A stretch of 33,776 bases of DNA from Dokdonella_A sp039926425 (GTDB taxonomy: Bacteria; Pseudomonadota; Gammaproteobacteria; Xanthomonadales; Rhodanobacteraceae). The notes beneath the pieces were generated by a model that searched no databases, was not told the origin of the DNA, and worked only from the letters and a program-made list of their open reading frames with translations. Positions 24,637 through 32,942 of the stretch are shown here, one piece after another. Location: assembly GCF_039926425.1 (NCBI RefSeq), contig NZ_JBDSWZ010000161.1, forward strand, positions 1 to 33,776. Reading direction: 5' to 3'. The translations under genes and the position numbers were made by a program. Position 1 is the stretch's first letter. The number at the start of each line of letters is the position of its first letter.

Positions 24637-25692
24637 ATGCGTCTCGCATCCACTCTCGCCGTTGCCATCGTCACGCTGGCCGCCATCGCGGGCTGTGGTT
24701 CGCCCCCCGCTCCTCCCAGTGCCGACTTGGCCGCAGCGAACCCCGCGGTGGCCGACATCAGCCTGCTCAACGTTTCCTACGATCCAACGCGCGAACTCTA
24801 CGGCGAGATCAACACCGCGTTCGCGTCCGAGTGGAAGAAGACCGGCGGCGCCAACGTGTCGATCAAGCAGTCGCACGGCGGTTCCGGCAAGCAAAGTCGC
24901 AGCGTGATCGACGGCCTTGAAGCGGATGTCGTGACGCTCGCGCTCGCCTACGACATCGACGCATTGCACGACCACGGCGATCTGGTTCCGGCCGACTGGC
25001 AAACGCGGCTTCCGGACAACAGCGCTCCGTACACGTCGACCATCGTGTTCCTCGTGCGCAAGGGGAATCCAAAGGGCATCAAGGACTGGGACGATCTGGT
25101 CAAGCCCGGCATCGCGGTGATCACGCCGAACCCGAAGACCAGCGGCGGCGCGCGCTGGAACTACCTCGCAGCGTGGGGCTACGCCGCGAAGAAATACGGC
25201 GGCGATGCCGCTGCGAAGGACTTCATCGGGAAGTTGTTCAAGAATGTGCCGATCCTCGACACGGGGGCACGCGGCGCGACCACCACGTTCGTCGAACGGG
25301 GCCAGGGTGACGTCCTGCTCGCATGGGAGAATGAGGCACTGCTGGCCCTCGGCGAGGCGGGCGGCAAGGACAAGTTCGAGGTGGTCGCCCCATCGACCAG
25401 CATCCTGGCCGAACCGTCGGTGTCGGTGGTCGACAAGGTGGTGGACAAGCGCGGTACGCGCGCCGTCGCCGAGGCGTACCTGAAGTTCCTGTACACGCCG
25501 CAGGGTCAGGAGATTGCCGCGCGCAACGGCTACCGGCCGCGCGACACCGCGGTCGCGGCGAAATACGCGACGACGTTTCCGCAACTGCCGCTGTTCACCG
25601 TCGACGACACGTTCGGCGGCTGGAAGAAGGCGCAGGCGACCCATTTCGCCGACCGCGGCACCTTCGACCAGATCTACACGCCAGGCAAGTAA
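24637..25692 (+). CDS. sbp: Sulfate/thiosulfate-binding protein, predicted lipoprotein
   Basis: A 351-residue periplasmic binding protein of the Sbp/CysP family, which hands sulfate or thiosulfate to the CysTWA importer. Family motifs include LLNVSYDPTRELY, SIKQSHGGSGKQSRSV, DVVTLALAYDID, GNPKGIKDW and PNPKTSGGARWNYLAAW, several of which line the oxyanion pocket. The signal sequence ends in a lipobox (IAG-C20) followed by a Pro/Ala/Ser-rich linker (21-40), so this is probably a lipoprotein, unlike the soluble enterobacterial Sbp and CysP. Residue +2 is Gly, not Asp, which in E. coli would direct it to the outer membrane. It is first of the sbp-cysT-cysW-cysA operon, 33 bases before cysT. Confidence 0.94.
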   Translation: MRLASTLAVAIVTLAAIAGCGSPPAPPSADLAAANPAVADISLLNVSYDPTRELYGEINTAFASEWKKTGGANVSIKQSHGGSGKQSRSVIDGLEADVVTLALAYDIDALHDHGDLVPADWQTRLPDNSAPYTSTIVFLVRKGNPKGIKDWDDLVKPGIAVITPNPKTSGGARWNYLAAWGYAAKKYGGDAAAKDFIGKLFKNVPILDTGARGATTTFVERGQGDVLLAWENEALLALGEAGGKDKFEVVAPSTSILAEPSVSVVDKVVDKRGTRAVAEAYLKFLYTPQGQEIAARNGYRPRDTAVAAKYATTFPQLPLFTVDDTFGGWKKAQATHFADRGTFDQIYTPGK

Positions 25693-25725
25693 GCTGCGAG
25701 GGGAACATCCTCACGAGGGGTTTGC

Positions 25726-26562
25726 ATGGGCCGTCGGCGCCGACACGCGTTGCCAGGATTCGGGCTCACCCTCGGCATCAGCCTGAGTTATCTCGGGCTG
25801 ATCGTCCTTCTGCCCCTCGCTGCGCTGGCGCTGAAGACCGCGACGTTGAGCCCCGCGGAGTTCTGGGCAGTGGTCGCATCGCCGCGGGCGCTGGCGTCGT
25901 ACCGGGTGACCTTCGGCTGCGCGGCGCTTGCCGCGTTCATCAATCTCTTCTTCGGTCCGCTGATCGCGTGGGTGCTCGTGCGCTACCGGTTTCCGGGTCG
26001 CAAGATCGTCGATGCGCTGGTCGACCTTCCGTTCGCGTTGCCGACCGCTGTCGCGGGCATCACGCTGACCGCGCTGTATGCGTCGAACGGCCCGCTCGGG
26101 CACTGGCTCGAAGCGCATGGTTGGAAGGTCGCCTACACGCCGACCGGAATCACCGTCGCCCTCATCTTCGTCAGCCTGCCGTTCCTGGTGCGCAGCGTGC
26201 AGCCGGTGCTCGAACAACTCGAATCGGATGTCGAGGAAGCGGCAGCGACACTTGGCGCGAGCCGGTTCACGACGATCTGGCGGGTGATCCTGCCGTCGAT
26301 CTGGCCGGCGATCCTGTCCGGGTTTGCACTCGCGTTCGCGCGCGCGCTGGGCGAGTACGGTTCGGTGATCTTCATCGCCGGCAACATGCCGATGGTGTCG
26401 GAAATTTCGCCGCTGCTGATCGTCAGCCGGCTCGACCAGTTCGACTACGCGGGCGCGACCGCGATCGCCGTGGTGCTGCTTGCCGGCTCGTTCGCTGCAT
26501 TGTTCGCGATCAATCTGCTGCAGTTGTGGATCGTGCGCCGGCGCTCGGCGGAGGCGCGATGA
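25726..26562 (+). CDS. cysT: Sulfate/thiosulfate ABC transporter permease CysT
   Basis: A 278-residue inner-membrane permease (also called CysU). Six hydrophobic segments are visible, with the family sequence DLPFALPTAVAGITLTALYA and the cytoplasmic coupling loop EEAAATLGASRFTTIWRVILP (the EAA motif), then ALGEYGSVIFIAGNMPM. Together with CysW it forms the channel for sulfate or thiosulfate driven by CysA. GAGGGG precedes the ATG, and the stop overlaps the cysW start (ATGA), so translation is probably coupled. Confidence 0.95.
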   Translation: MGRRRRHALPGFGLTLGISLSYLGLIVLLPLAALALKTATLSPAEFWAVVASPRALASYRVTFGCAALAAFINLFFGPLIAWVLVRYRFPGRKIVDALVDLPFALPTAVAGITLTALYASNGPLGHWLEAHGWKVAYTPTGITVALIFVSLPFLVRSVQPVLEQLESDVEEAAATLGASRFTTIWRVILPSIWPAILSGFALAFARALGEYGSVIFIAGNMPMVSEISPLLIVSRLDQFDYAGATAIAVVLLAGSFAALFAINLLQLWIVRRRSAEAR

Positions 26563-27425
26563 GTGCGCACATCGGCCACACGTCTTCTGTTGTTCTGCGC
26601 GATCCCGCGTGGTTGCGCTGGCCGCTGCTGACTGTCGCGCTCCTCTTCGTCGGCCTGTTTCTCGTGCTGCCGCTGGTCGCGGTGTTCACCTACGCAATCG
26701 AACGCGGCGCCGGCGTCTACATCGCAAGCCTGGTCGATGAGGATGCGCGCGCGGCGATCCGTCTGACCCTGCTCGTGACCGCGATCGCGGTGCCGGCGAA
26801 CACCGTGTTCGGCGTCGCTGCCGCGTGGCTGATCACGCGCTTCACGTTCCGCGGCAAGAACCTGCTGCTGAGTCTCATCGATCTGCCGTTCGCGGTGTCG
26901 CCGGTGATCGCGGGCCTGATCTTCGTGCTGCTGTTCGGCGCACAAGGCTGGCTCGGACCGTGGCTGTCCGCGCACGACATCAAGATCATCTTCGCGGTGC
27001 CGGGCATCGTGCTCGCAACGACGTTCGTCACGTTCCCCTTCGTCGCGCGAGAATTGATCCCGTTGATGCAGGCGCAAGGCGCCGACCAGGAACAGGCCGC
27101 GCTGACGCTCGGCGCCGGCGGCTGGTCGATGTTCTGGCGCGTGGTGCTGCCGAAGATCGGCTGGGGTCTCGCGTACGGCGTGATCCTGTGCAATGCGCGC
27201 GCAATCGGCGAGTTCGGTGCGGTGTCGGTCGTGTCCGGCCACATCCGCGGACTGACCAACACGATGCCGCTGCACGTGGAGATCCTCTACAACGAATACC
27301 ATCGCACCGCCGCGTTTGCGGTCGCGTCGCTGCTCGCGCTGCTCGCGCTCGCGACGTTGGTGCTGAAGCAACTGTTCGCCTGGCGCATGCGCCGGTCCAT
27401 TCCCGATTTCGACACGACCGCATGA
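26559..27425 (+). CDS. cysW: Sulfate/thiosulfate ABC transporter permease CysW
   Basis: A 288-residue second permease of the sulfate importer. DLPFAVSPVIAGLIFVLLFG, the EAA-like loop EQAALTLGAGGWSMFWRVVLPKIGWGL and AIGEFGAVSVVSGHIRG are typical CysW sequences. The ATG at 26559 overlaps the cysT stop by 4 bases; the same frame is open upstream, but that part only shadows cysT. Its own stop overlaps the cysA start by 4 bases in the same way. Confidence 0.95.
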   Translation: MSAHIGHTSSVVLRDPAWLRWPLLTVALLFVGLFLVLPLVAVFTYAIERGAGVYIASLVDEDARAAIRLTLLVTAIAVPANTVFGVAAAWLITRFTFRGKNLLLSLIDLPFAVSPVIAGLIFVLLFGAQGWLGPWLSAHDIKIIFAVPGIVLATTFVTFPFVARELIPLMQAQGADQEQAALTLGAGGWSMFWRVVLPKIGWGLAYGVILCNARAIGEFGAVSVVSGHIRGLTNTMPLHVEILYNEYHRTAAFAVASLLALLALATLVLKQLFAWRMRRSIPDFDTTA

Positions 27426-28462
27426 GCATCGAGCTGTCCTCCATCGCCTACGCGTACGGCAACGCGCCTGCGCTCGACGGCATCGACCTGACGATCGAGT
27501 CGGGCGAACTGCTCGCGCTGCTCGGTCCGTCCGGTTGCGGCAAGACGACGTTGCTGCGCGTCATTGCAGGGCTCGAATTTCCGGATCGCGGCAGTGTGCG
27601 ATTTGCCGGGCGCGACGTCACCGCACTCAGCACGCGCAAGCGGCACGTCGGCTTCGTGTTCCAGCACTACGCGCTGTTCAACCATCTGACAGTGTTCGAG
27701 AACGTCGCATTCGGCCTGCGCGTTCGCGGCTGGCGGCTGCGCCCGCGCCGCGCGGCTCTGCAGGCACGCGTGCAGGAACTACTCGATCTGGTGCAACTCG
27801 GTGATCTCGGACAACGCTACCCGGCGCAACTGTCGGGCGGCCAGCGCCAGCGTGTCGCGCTCGCGCGTGCACTGGCGGTCGATCCGGAGATCCTCCTGCT
27901 CGACGAACCGTTTGGCGCCCTCGACGCGCGCGTGCGCAGCGATCTGCGTCGCTGGCTGCGCGGCCTGCACGACCGCATCCACGTGACCAGCGTGTTCGTC
28001 ACGCACGATCAGGAAGAAGCGTTCGACCTGGCCGATCGCATCGCGGTGATGAACAGGGGAAAGATCGAGCAGCTTGCCGATCCGAAGACGCTGTACACGC
28101 AACCTGCCAGTCCGTTCGTCTGCCGCTTCCTCGGCGAGGTGAACGAACTGCCGCCGGCATTGCATGCGCGCTGGACCGGTGTCGTTCTGTCCGATGTCGT
28201 TGCGTTCGTGCGGCCGCACGATACCGAATTCGTGATCGCCGACGATGCACCGAACGACCTGCGCATCGAGACGATCCGCGACCTCGGGCCGACGGTGCGC
28301 GTCGAAGCGCGCCATCCCTCGCTCGACAAGCCGCTGGTTGCGGTCTACGAGCGTGGCCGATTCGGCGCGAGCGGCCTCGCGGCCGGCGCCGCGGTGTCGG
28401 CCCGGATCCAGCGATGGTCGCTGTTTCGGGGCGACGAGGTGTTCAGCGCTGCGGACCGGTAA
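27422..28462 (+). CDS. cysA: Sulfate/thiosulfate import ATP-binding protein CysA
   Basis: The 346-residue ATPase of the importer. Walker A GPSGCGKT spans 35-42, the Q-loop FVFQHYALF follows, then the signature LSGGQRQR, Walker B ILLLDEPFGALD and the switch histidine in VTHDQEEA. After about residue 235 comes the shorter regulatory domain found in CysA, including VVAFVRPHDTEF. It is the last gene of the operon; the next gene, a metalloprotease, begins 78 bases later with its own strong ribosome site and is functionally unrelated. No cysB regulator or sulfur assimilation enzyme is present in the window. Confidence 0.95.
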   Translation: MSIELSSIAYAYGNAPALDGIDLTIESGELLALLGPSGCGKTTLLRVIAGLEFPDRGSVRFAGRDVTALSTRKRHVGFVFQHYALFNHLTVFENVAFGLRVRGWRLRPRRAALQARVQELLDLVQLGDLGQRYPAQLSGGQRQRVALARALAVDPEILLLDEPFGALDARVRSDLRRWLRGLHDRIHVTSVFVTHDQEEAFDLADRIAVMNRGKIEQLADPKTLYTQPASPFVCRFLGEVNELPPALHARWTGVVLSDVVAFVRPHDTEFVIADDAPNDLRIETIRDLGPTVRVEARHPSLDKPLVAVYERGRFGASGLAAGAAVSARIQRWSLFRGDEVFSAADR

Positions 28463-28540
28463 TGCGGTTTGACGAATCGTCGATGGAATTGCGGCCGCCG
28501 ATCTGCAATCGTTGGCAAGCCCGTAACGGAGGACATCATC

Positions 28541-29872
28541 ATGCGCGGTCTGCTCGCTCTCTTGCTGGTCGTCACCTGCGTCCATTCGGTTGCCCACGCC
28601 GAACTCATCGCTGCCGAACAATCGCGCCTCGATGAACTCGGTGCGATGGCGATCGGCGAGAGCCGCATCGTCAGCGCGTTCCCGGATGGCTACGGCGGAC
28701 ACGCCGACATCCGTTTCGAACGCATCGATGTCTACGCCCGGGGCGCCCGCATCGTCGAGGTCACCGAGACGGGCGAACACGAGGTACCGAGAAGTGCCCG
28801 CATCGAGTTGATCGGATCGAATTCCGCCGGCGACGTGCGGCTGAGCCTTGCATTCGATCCGGGCGCGAAGGCAATCCGCGGTGCGGGTTCGTCGTCTGCC
28901 GGTGCGTTCTCGATCGACGCGATCGACGTGTCCGGATCGACGCGGTTGCGCGTGCGACCGACGCACGAGTCGCTACCGCCCGGGGTCGACCCGCACATCG
29001 TCCCGACCGACGATTCGCTTCCAACCGGTCGCCCGATGCCCGACGCGTTGACCCTTTCTCTGGTCGGCGCGTCGCCGGCCGGCGCCCTGCGCACGGCCCT
29101 GATCGCGGTGGATACCGACAACGAATTCATGAGCGAGCGCTTTGGCAACAGCACGGCAGCCGCAACCAGCTGGATCGCCGATCTGTTCGGCGTGATGAAC
29201 GTGATGTATCAGCGCGACCTCAACGTGACGCTGCAGCAGGGCACGACGTTCCTGCGCACCGGGAAGGATCCCTACAACGCGGTGAATACTCCGGCGGACG
29301 GGACGGATCTCACCGAATTCGGCACCTACTGGCAGAACAACGAAGGCGGCGTCGCGCGCGATTTCACGGTGCTGCTGTCGGGCAAATCCCCGAATGGTCT
29401 CTCCGCCTCCGGCATCGCATGGGTCAACGCGTATTGCCAGACACAATCGAATGGCGGCAGCTACAGCGTCAACCAGATCTTCACCAGCGCGCAGGCCGCG
29501 GTGGAATTCTCCGCGCGAATCGTCGGCCACGAGATCGGCCACAATTTCGGCGCGTATCACACCCACTGCACCAACACGACGACCGGCGCCGCGCCGACCG
29601 GCGTGAACACGATCGACAAGTGTTTTGCGGGTGAAGCCGCGAACGGCTGCTACAGCGGCGCGACGAGCTGTCCGAACACCGGGCCGGGCGCGCCGGCGGG
29701 CACGCTGATGAGCTACTGCAACTCGCTCAATGGTGGCTGCGGCGCGAACCACCAGAACGTGCTGCAGTTTCACCCCACGCAGATCACAACGATGTCGGCG
29801 CTGATCGCGCAGAACACACCGTCGTGCCTGAGCCTCGGCAGCGACGTGATCTTCAAGAACGGGTTCGAGTAA
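28541..29872 (+). CDS. Secreted zinc metalloprotease (reprolysin-like) with IFxxGFE-type C-terminal tail
   Basis: A 443-residue exported protease. The ATG at 28541 follows GGAGGA and begins a signal peptide (MRGLLALLLVVTCVHSVAHA). A propeptide-like region runs to about 185. The catalytic domain has the metzincin site HEIGHNFGAYH (zinc ligands H330, H334, H340; base E331), followed by a cysteine-rich part and the Met-turn TLMSYC (M390). Paired cysteines in this region suggest disulfides, as expected outside the cytoplasm. The last residues, GSDVIFKNGFE, form a short tail separated from the protease fold and resembling the end of the beta-helix protein at 31355-32800. Substrate unknown. Confidence 0.88.
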   Translation: MRGLLALLLVVTCVHSVAHAELIAAEQSRLDELGAMAIGESRIVSAFPDGYGGHADIRFERIDVYARGARIVEVTETGEHEVPRSARIELIGSNSAGDVRLSLAFDPGAKAIRGAGSSSAGAFSIDAIDVSGSTRLRVRPTHESLPPGVDPHIVPTDDSLPTGRPMPDALTLSLVGASPAGALRTALIAVDTDNEFMSERFGNSTAAATSWIADLFGVMNVMYQRDLNVTLQQGTTFLRTGKDPYNAVNTPADGTDLTEFGTYWQNNEGGVARDFTVLLSGKSPNGLSASGIAWVNAYCQTQSNGGSYSVNQIFTSAQAAVEFSARIVGHEIGHNFGAYHTHCTNTTTGAAPTGVNTIDKCFAGEAANGCYSGATSCPNTGPGAPAGTLMSYCNSLNGGCGANHQNVLQFHPTQITTMSALIAQNTPSCLSLGSDVIFKNGFE

Positions 29873-29980
29873 GCGACGACGTCGCGACCGTCAATCGCAG
29901 GACAGCTTCGATTGCGGACGCTCGCTGCCTCTACCAAGGCGCGCAATCACAGTTGCGAGCGAACCCTACGCCAGCGGTGC

Positions 29981-31114
29981 TCAGGCCGCCTTGCGCTGCA
30001 GGATCTCCCCGAGCGCGCCGAGCACGCGGTCAACGTTCTGCGGATTACTGCCCGCGCCCATCAGGCCGATGCGCCAGATCTTGCCGGCGAGTTCGCCGAG
30101 GCCGGCGCCGATCTCGATGTTGTGTTCCTCGAGCAGGCGTCGCCGCACCGCGGCTTCGTCGACGCCGGCCGGCACGGACACCGCGTTGAGCTGCGGCAAT
30201 CGCGCCGATTCCTCGACCAGAAGCTCCAGCCCGATCGCATCGAGGCCGCGCACGAGACGCAGATGGTTCTCGCGATGGCGTGCCCAAGCGGCTTCGAGTC
30301 CTTCCTCGTGCAGCATCACGAGCGCCTCGTGCAGCGCGTACAACATGTTGATCGGCGCGGTGTGGTGGTACGCGCGCGCGCCGCTGCCCTGCCAATAATT
30401 GATGATGAGGTTCATGTCGAGAAACCAGCTCTGCACCGGAGTCTTGCGTGACTTCAGTACGTCGACTGCGGCATCGCCGAAGCTCATCGGCGACAGTCCG
30501 GGCGGCGCGGCCAGGCACTTTTGCGAACCCGAATAGATCACGTCCGCGCCCCAGTCATCGACCTCCACCGAAACGCCGCCGAGTCCGGTCACGCTGTCGA
30601 CGATGCTGAGCGCGCCGTGCGCGCGCGCGAGCGCACACAGCGCCGCGGCGTCGGACAACACGCCGGTGGACGTCTCGGCATGCACGAAGGCCAGCGCCTT
30701 GGCTCCGGGGTTTGCCCGCAGCGCTGACTCGACCTTGTCGAGATCGACCGGCGTGCCGAATGCGTCGTTGACCATCACCGCGGTGGCGCCGACGCGCACG
30801 ACGTTTTCGCGCATGCGCCCGCCGAACACGCCGTTCTGGCAGACGACGACCGTGTCGCCCGGCTCGATCAGGTTGACGAACGCGGCCTCCATGCCGGCCG
30901 AGCCTGGCGCGGACACCGGCAGCGTCAGCGCGTTGTCGGTACGGAACGCATAGCGCAGCAGCGCCTTGGTCTCGTCCATCATCGCGACGAAGCGCGGGTC
31001 GAGGTGGCCGATCGTCGGCCGCGCCAGCGCATCGAGGATCCGCTGAGGTACCGGAGAAGGCCCCGGCCCGAGCAGCAGGCGGGCGGGCGGCTGGAAAGAG
31101 TGGAACTCGGCCAT
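29981..31114 (-). CDS. Alanine/serine-glyoxylate aminotransferase family protein
   Basis: A 377-residue class V PLP-dependent aminotransferase. LLGPGPSPVPQRIL opens the chain. GSAGMEAAF, the aspartate-containing DSVTGLGG and the Schiff-base lysine in YSGSQKCLAAPPG (K199) are intact; AYHHTAPINMLYAL and the C-terminal GIGxG-like EIGAGLGELAGKIWRIGLMG fit the glyoxylate aminotransferase group (alanine-, serine- or ureidoglycine-glyoxylate transaminase). It would move an amino group to glyoxylate to make glycine, or the reverse. Which donor it uses cannot be told. I chose the ATG at 31114 (GGAG 7 bases before) over one at 31177. Confidence 0.9.
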   Translation of the reverse strand: MAEFHSFQPPARLLLGPGPSPVPQRILDALARPTIGHLDPRFVAMMDETKALLRYAFRTDNALTLPVSAPGSAGMEAAFVNLIEPGDTVVVCQNGVFGGRMRENVVRVGATAVMVNDAFGTPVDLDKVESALRANPGAKALAFVHAETSTGVLSDAAALCALARAHGALSIVDSVTGLGGVSVEVDDWGADVIYSGSQKCLAAPPGLSPMSFGDAAVDVLKSRKTPVQSWFLDMNLIINYWQGSGARAYHHTAPINMLYALHEALVMLHEEGLEAAWARHRENHLRLVRGLDAIGLELLVEESARLPQLNAVSVPAGVDEAAVRRRLLEEHNIEIGAGLGELAGKIWRIGLMGAGSNPQNVDRVLGALGEILQRKAA

Positions 31115-31192
31115 CGTGGTTCTCCGGACCTGCGCTGTACGGGCAATGTGGCGGCCCGCGGGGACGGATGATCGCACGGGGCACGGTCGGAC

Positions 31193-31221
31193 TTCATAAT
31201 GGAGGCGGAGGCTGTTGACAA
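31193..31221 (-). promoter_or_regulatory. Probable promoter of the glyoxylate aminotransferase gene
   Basis: On the minus strand TTGTCA (31216-31221) is 17 bases from TATGAA (31193-31198), matching 5 and 4 of the 6 consensus bases. Transcription would begin near 31186, about 70 bases before the ATG. The same bases on the plus strand read TTGACA (31215-31220), but no -10 follows at a good distance for the plus-strand gene. Confidence 0.45.
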
Positions 31222-31354
31222 GATCACCCGAGACTACCTCTCGCCCTTTGCTTTACTTCCTCCGGCACCTTTGCTGCCCATCTGCAGTTTGCCCGACGTA
31301 CCGATTCGAAGATCAGGACCGTTTGCTACTCTGCTCCGCGACACGGGAGGCAGC

Positions 31355-32800
31355 ATGAAGCGAATTGAGATCCCCATGAGCGTCGGAACCTTGGACGCGC
31401 GAACGGCATCGGAACGGATCTCCCAGTGCGTCACCTCGCTGCGTGTACGCAGAATCGTCCTCTGTATTGCAGCCGCCTTGTCCCAAGGTGCGACGGCCAG
31501 TGCCAAACCGCCGACCGACCATCCCGAATGGCACACCGTTGCTAACTGCGACGATCGCGGTCCAGGGAGCCTGCGAGACACGCTTGCGGCGACGGTCGAC
31601 GGCGCCCTGATCGACCTCTCCAAACTCACCTGCAGCACGATTACGCTGACCACGGGCGCGTTGGTCAGCAGTCAGGCGGACGTCACTCTCGCCGGTGCGG
31701 GTATCACGATATCGGCAGGGGACAACAGCAGCGTCATTCGCCATACGGGCACCGGCACACTTGAGCTGGATGGCGTCGTCATTGAGCGCGGACGCCACGC
31801 GAACGGCGATTTCTTCACGATCGGCGGATGCGTTTACACTCGCGGCGATTTGTTGAGCTTCGGCATGACTGTACGCAATTGCATTGCGGAATCGATTACG
31901 CCGACGTTCGAATACGTTCTCGGCGGCGGGGTCTACGTCGAGGGCGACGCGACTCTCTTCGGCGCAGTCATCGAAGACAACTCGGTCGTGGCGGCAAATC
32001 AATCCGATTTCACCGAAGGCGGCGGCCTCTACGTCAACGGGCTTCTCCGGCTCGTTGGCAGTTCTGTTTCCGGCAACAGGACAGCGGGAGTGCAGAACAA
32101 CGCAGGCGTGAATCTTGGCGGCGGCATCGCAGCTCATGCTGCCTACATCAGGGACTCGACGATCAGCGGCAACTACGCATATATGGGAGGTGGCGCGGTC
32201 CTCGGCTTCGTGTACGGCCCGTTCGCGGAGTCGATGATCCTGAATACGACGATTTCCAACAACACCGCGCGCACGGGCGCGGGAGGCCTCGTCAGTACCG
32301 ATCCCCTCCTGAAAATATGGAACAGCACTATCGCATTCAACTCCGCCAAAACTGATGTGTTCGGACCGACCTGCGGCGGGGTACTTGCGTTCGGTGGCGA
32401 GGAATACGTCAGTCTGCGTAGCTCGATTATTGCGAACAATACGATTGCGGGCGTGGACGCAGACCTGTGCGAAACCGAATTCACCGCGCAGGTCGTCGGA
32501 TTCGGCAACCTCGTCATCGCTTCGAACAAGCCGTTGCCGCCGGATACGCTTCGCGCAGATCCCTTGCTCGCGCCGCTCTCCGCGAATGGTGGCAGCACAC
32601 TCACGCACGCGCTTCTACCGGGCAGCCCCGCGCTCGATTCCGGAAACAATACTCGCAATCTTGAGTACGACCAGCGCGGCGTACCGCGGATCATCGGGCG
32701 TTCAGCGGATATCGGCGCATTCGAAAAGCAACCCGATCTGATTTTTTTCGATGGCTTCGACGGGCTGCCTCCCCAAAATGAATCGGGCAAAGCGCATTGA
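31355..32800 (+). CDS. Secreted beta-helix protein with choice-of-anchor Q domain and IFFDGFD tail
   Basis: A 481-residue exported protein. GGAGG lies 4 bases before the ATG at 31355. The signal peptide has a long basic n-region and ends ATASA (cleavage near 50/51). Residues about 60-390 are short repeated strands with Asn/Ser ladders (ISGNYA, TISNNTA, IIANNTIAG), a right-handed parallel beta-helix. The segment DPLLAPLSANGGSTLTHALL followed by GSPALDSGN and RGVPRIIGRSADIGAFE is the choice-of-anchor Q domain, a type named for sitting before differing surface-sorting signals. Directly after it comes DLIFFDGFD and then 12 more residues to the stop. No PEP-CTERM, LPXTG or hydrophobic anchor is present. 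It probably acts at or outside the cell surface; ligand unknown. Base composition is slightly less GC-rich than the neighbours. Confidence 0.85.
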   Translation: MKRIEIPMSVGTLDARTASERISQCVTSLRVRRIVLCIAAALSQGATASAKPPTDHPEWHTVANCDDRGPGSLRDTLAATVDGALIDLSKLTCSTITLTTGALVSSQADVTLAGAGITISAGDNSSVIRHTGTGTLELDGVVIERGRHANGDFFTIGGCVYTRGDLLSFGMTVRNCIAESITPTFEYVLGGGVYVEGDATLFGAVIEDNSVVAANQSDFTEGGGLYVNGLLRLVGSSVSGNRTAGVQNNAGVNLGGGIAAHAAYIRDSTISGNYAYMGGGAVLGFVYGPFAESMILNTTISNNTARTGAGGLVSTDPLLKIWNSTIAFNSAKTDVFGPTCGGVLAFGGEEYVSLRSSIIANNTIAGVDADLCETEFTAQVVGFGNLVIASNKPLPPDTLRADPLLAPLSANGGSTLTHALLPGSPALDSGNNTRNLEYDQRGVPRIIGRSADIGAFEKQPDLIFFDGFDGLPPQNESGKAH

Positions 32801-32877
32801 TCATCGAATCGTTCGGGACGTAATTTTAGAGGCTGCAGAATCGCGCTAAGTGAATTTGTCGGCGAATGGCACGCGCC

Positions 32878-32923
32878 GTAGGCCGGACGACGAAGTCGGC
32901 CGCCAAGATCGCGTCCGGCCTAC
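32878..32923. repeat. GTAG-type REP inverted pair (copy 3)
   Basis: GTAGGCCGGACG (32878-32889) and CGTCCGGCCTAC (32912-32923) are perfect inverted copies separated by 22 bases. The pair lies between two convergent genes, 78 bases after the beta-helix gene and 20 bases before the arginase stop. Unlike copies 1 and 2 it does not supply a stop codon. Confidence 0.8.
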
Positions 32924-32942
32924 GGATCTGCGTGACTGAGGA

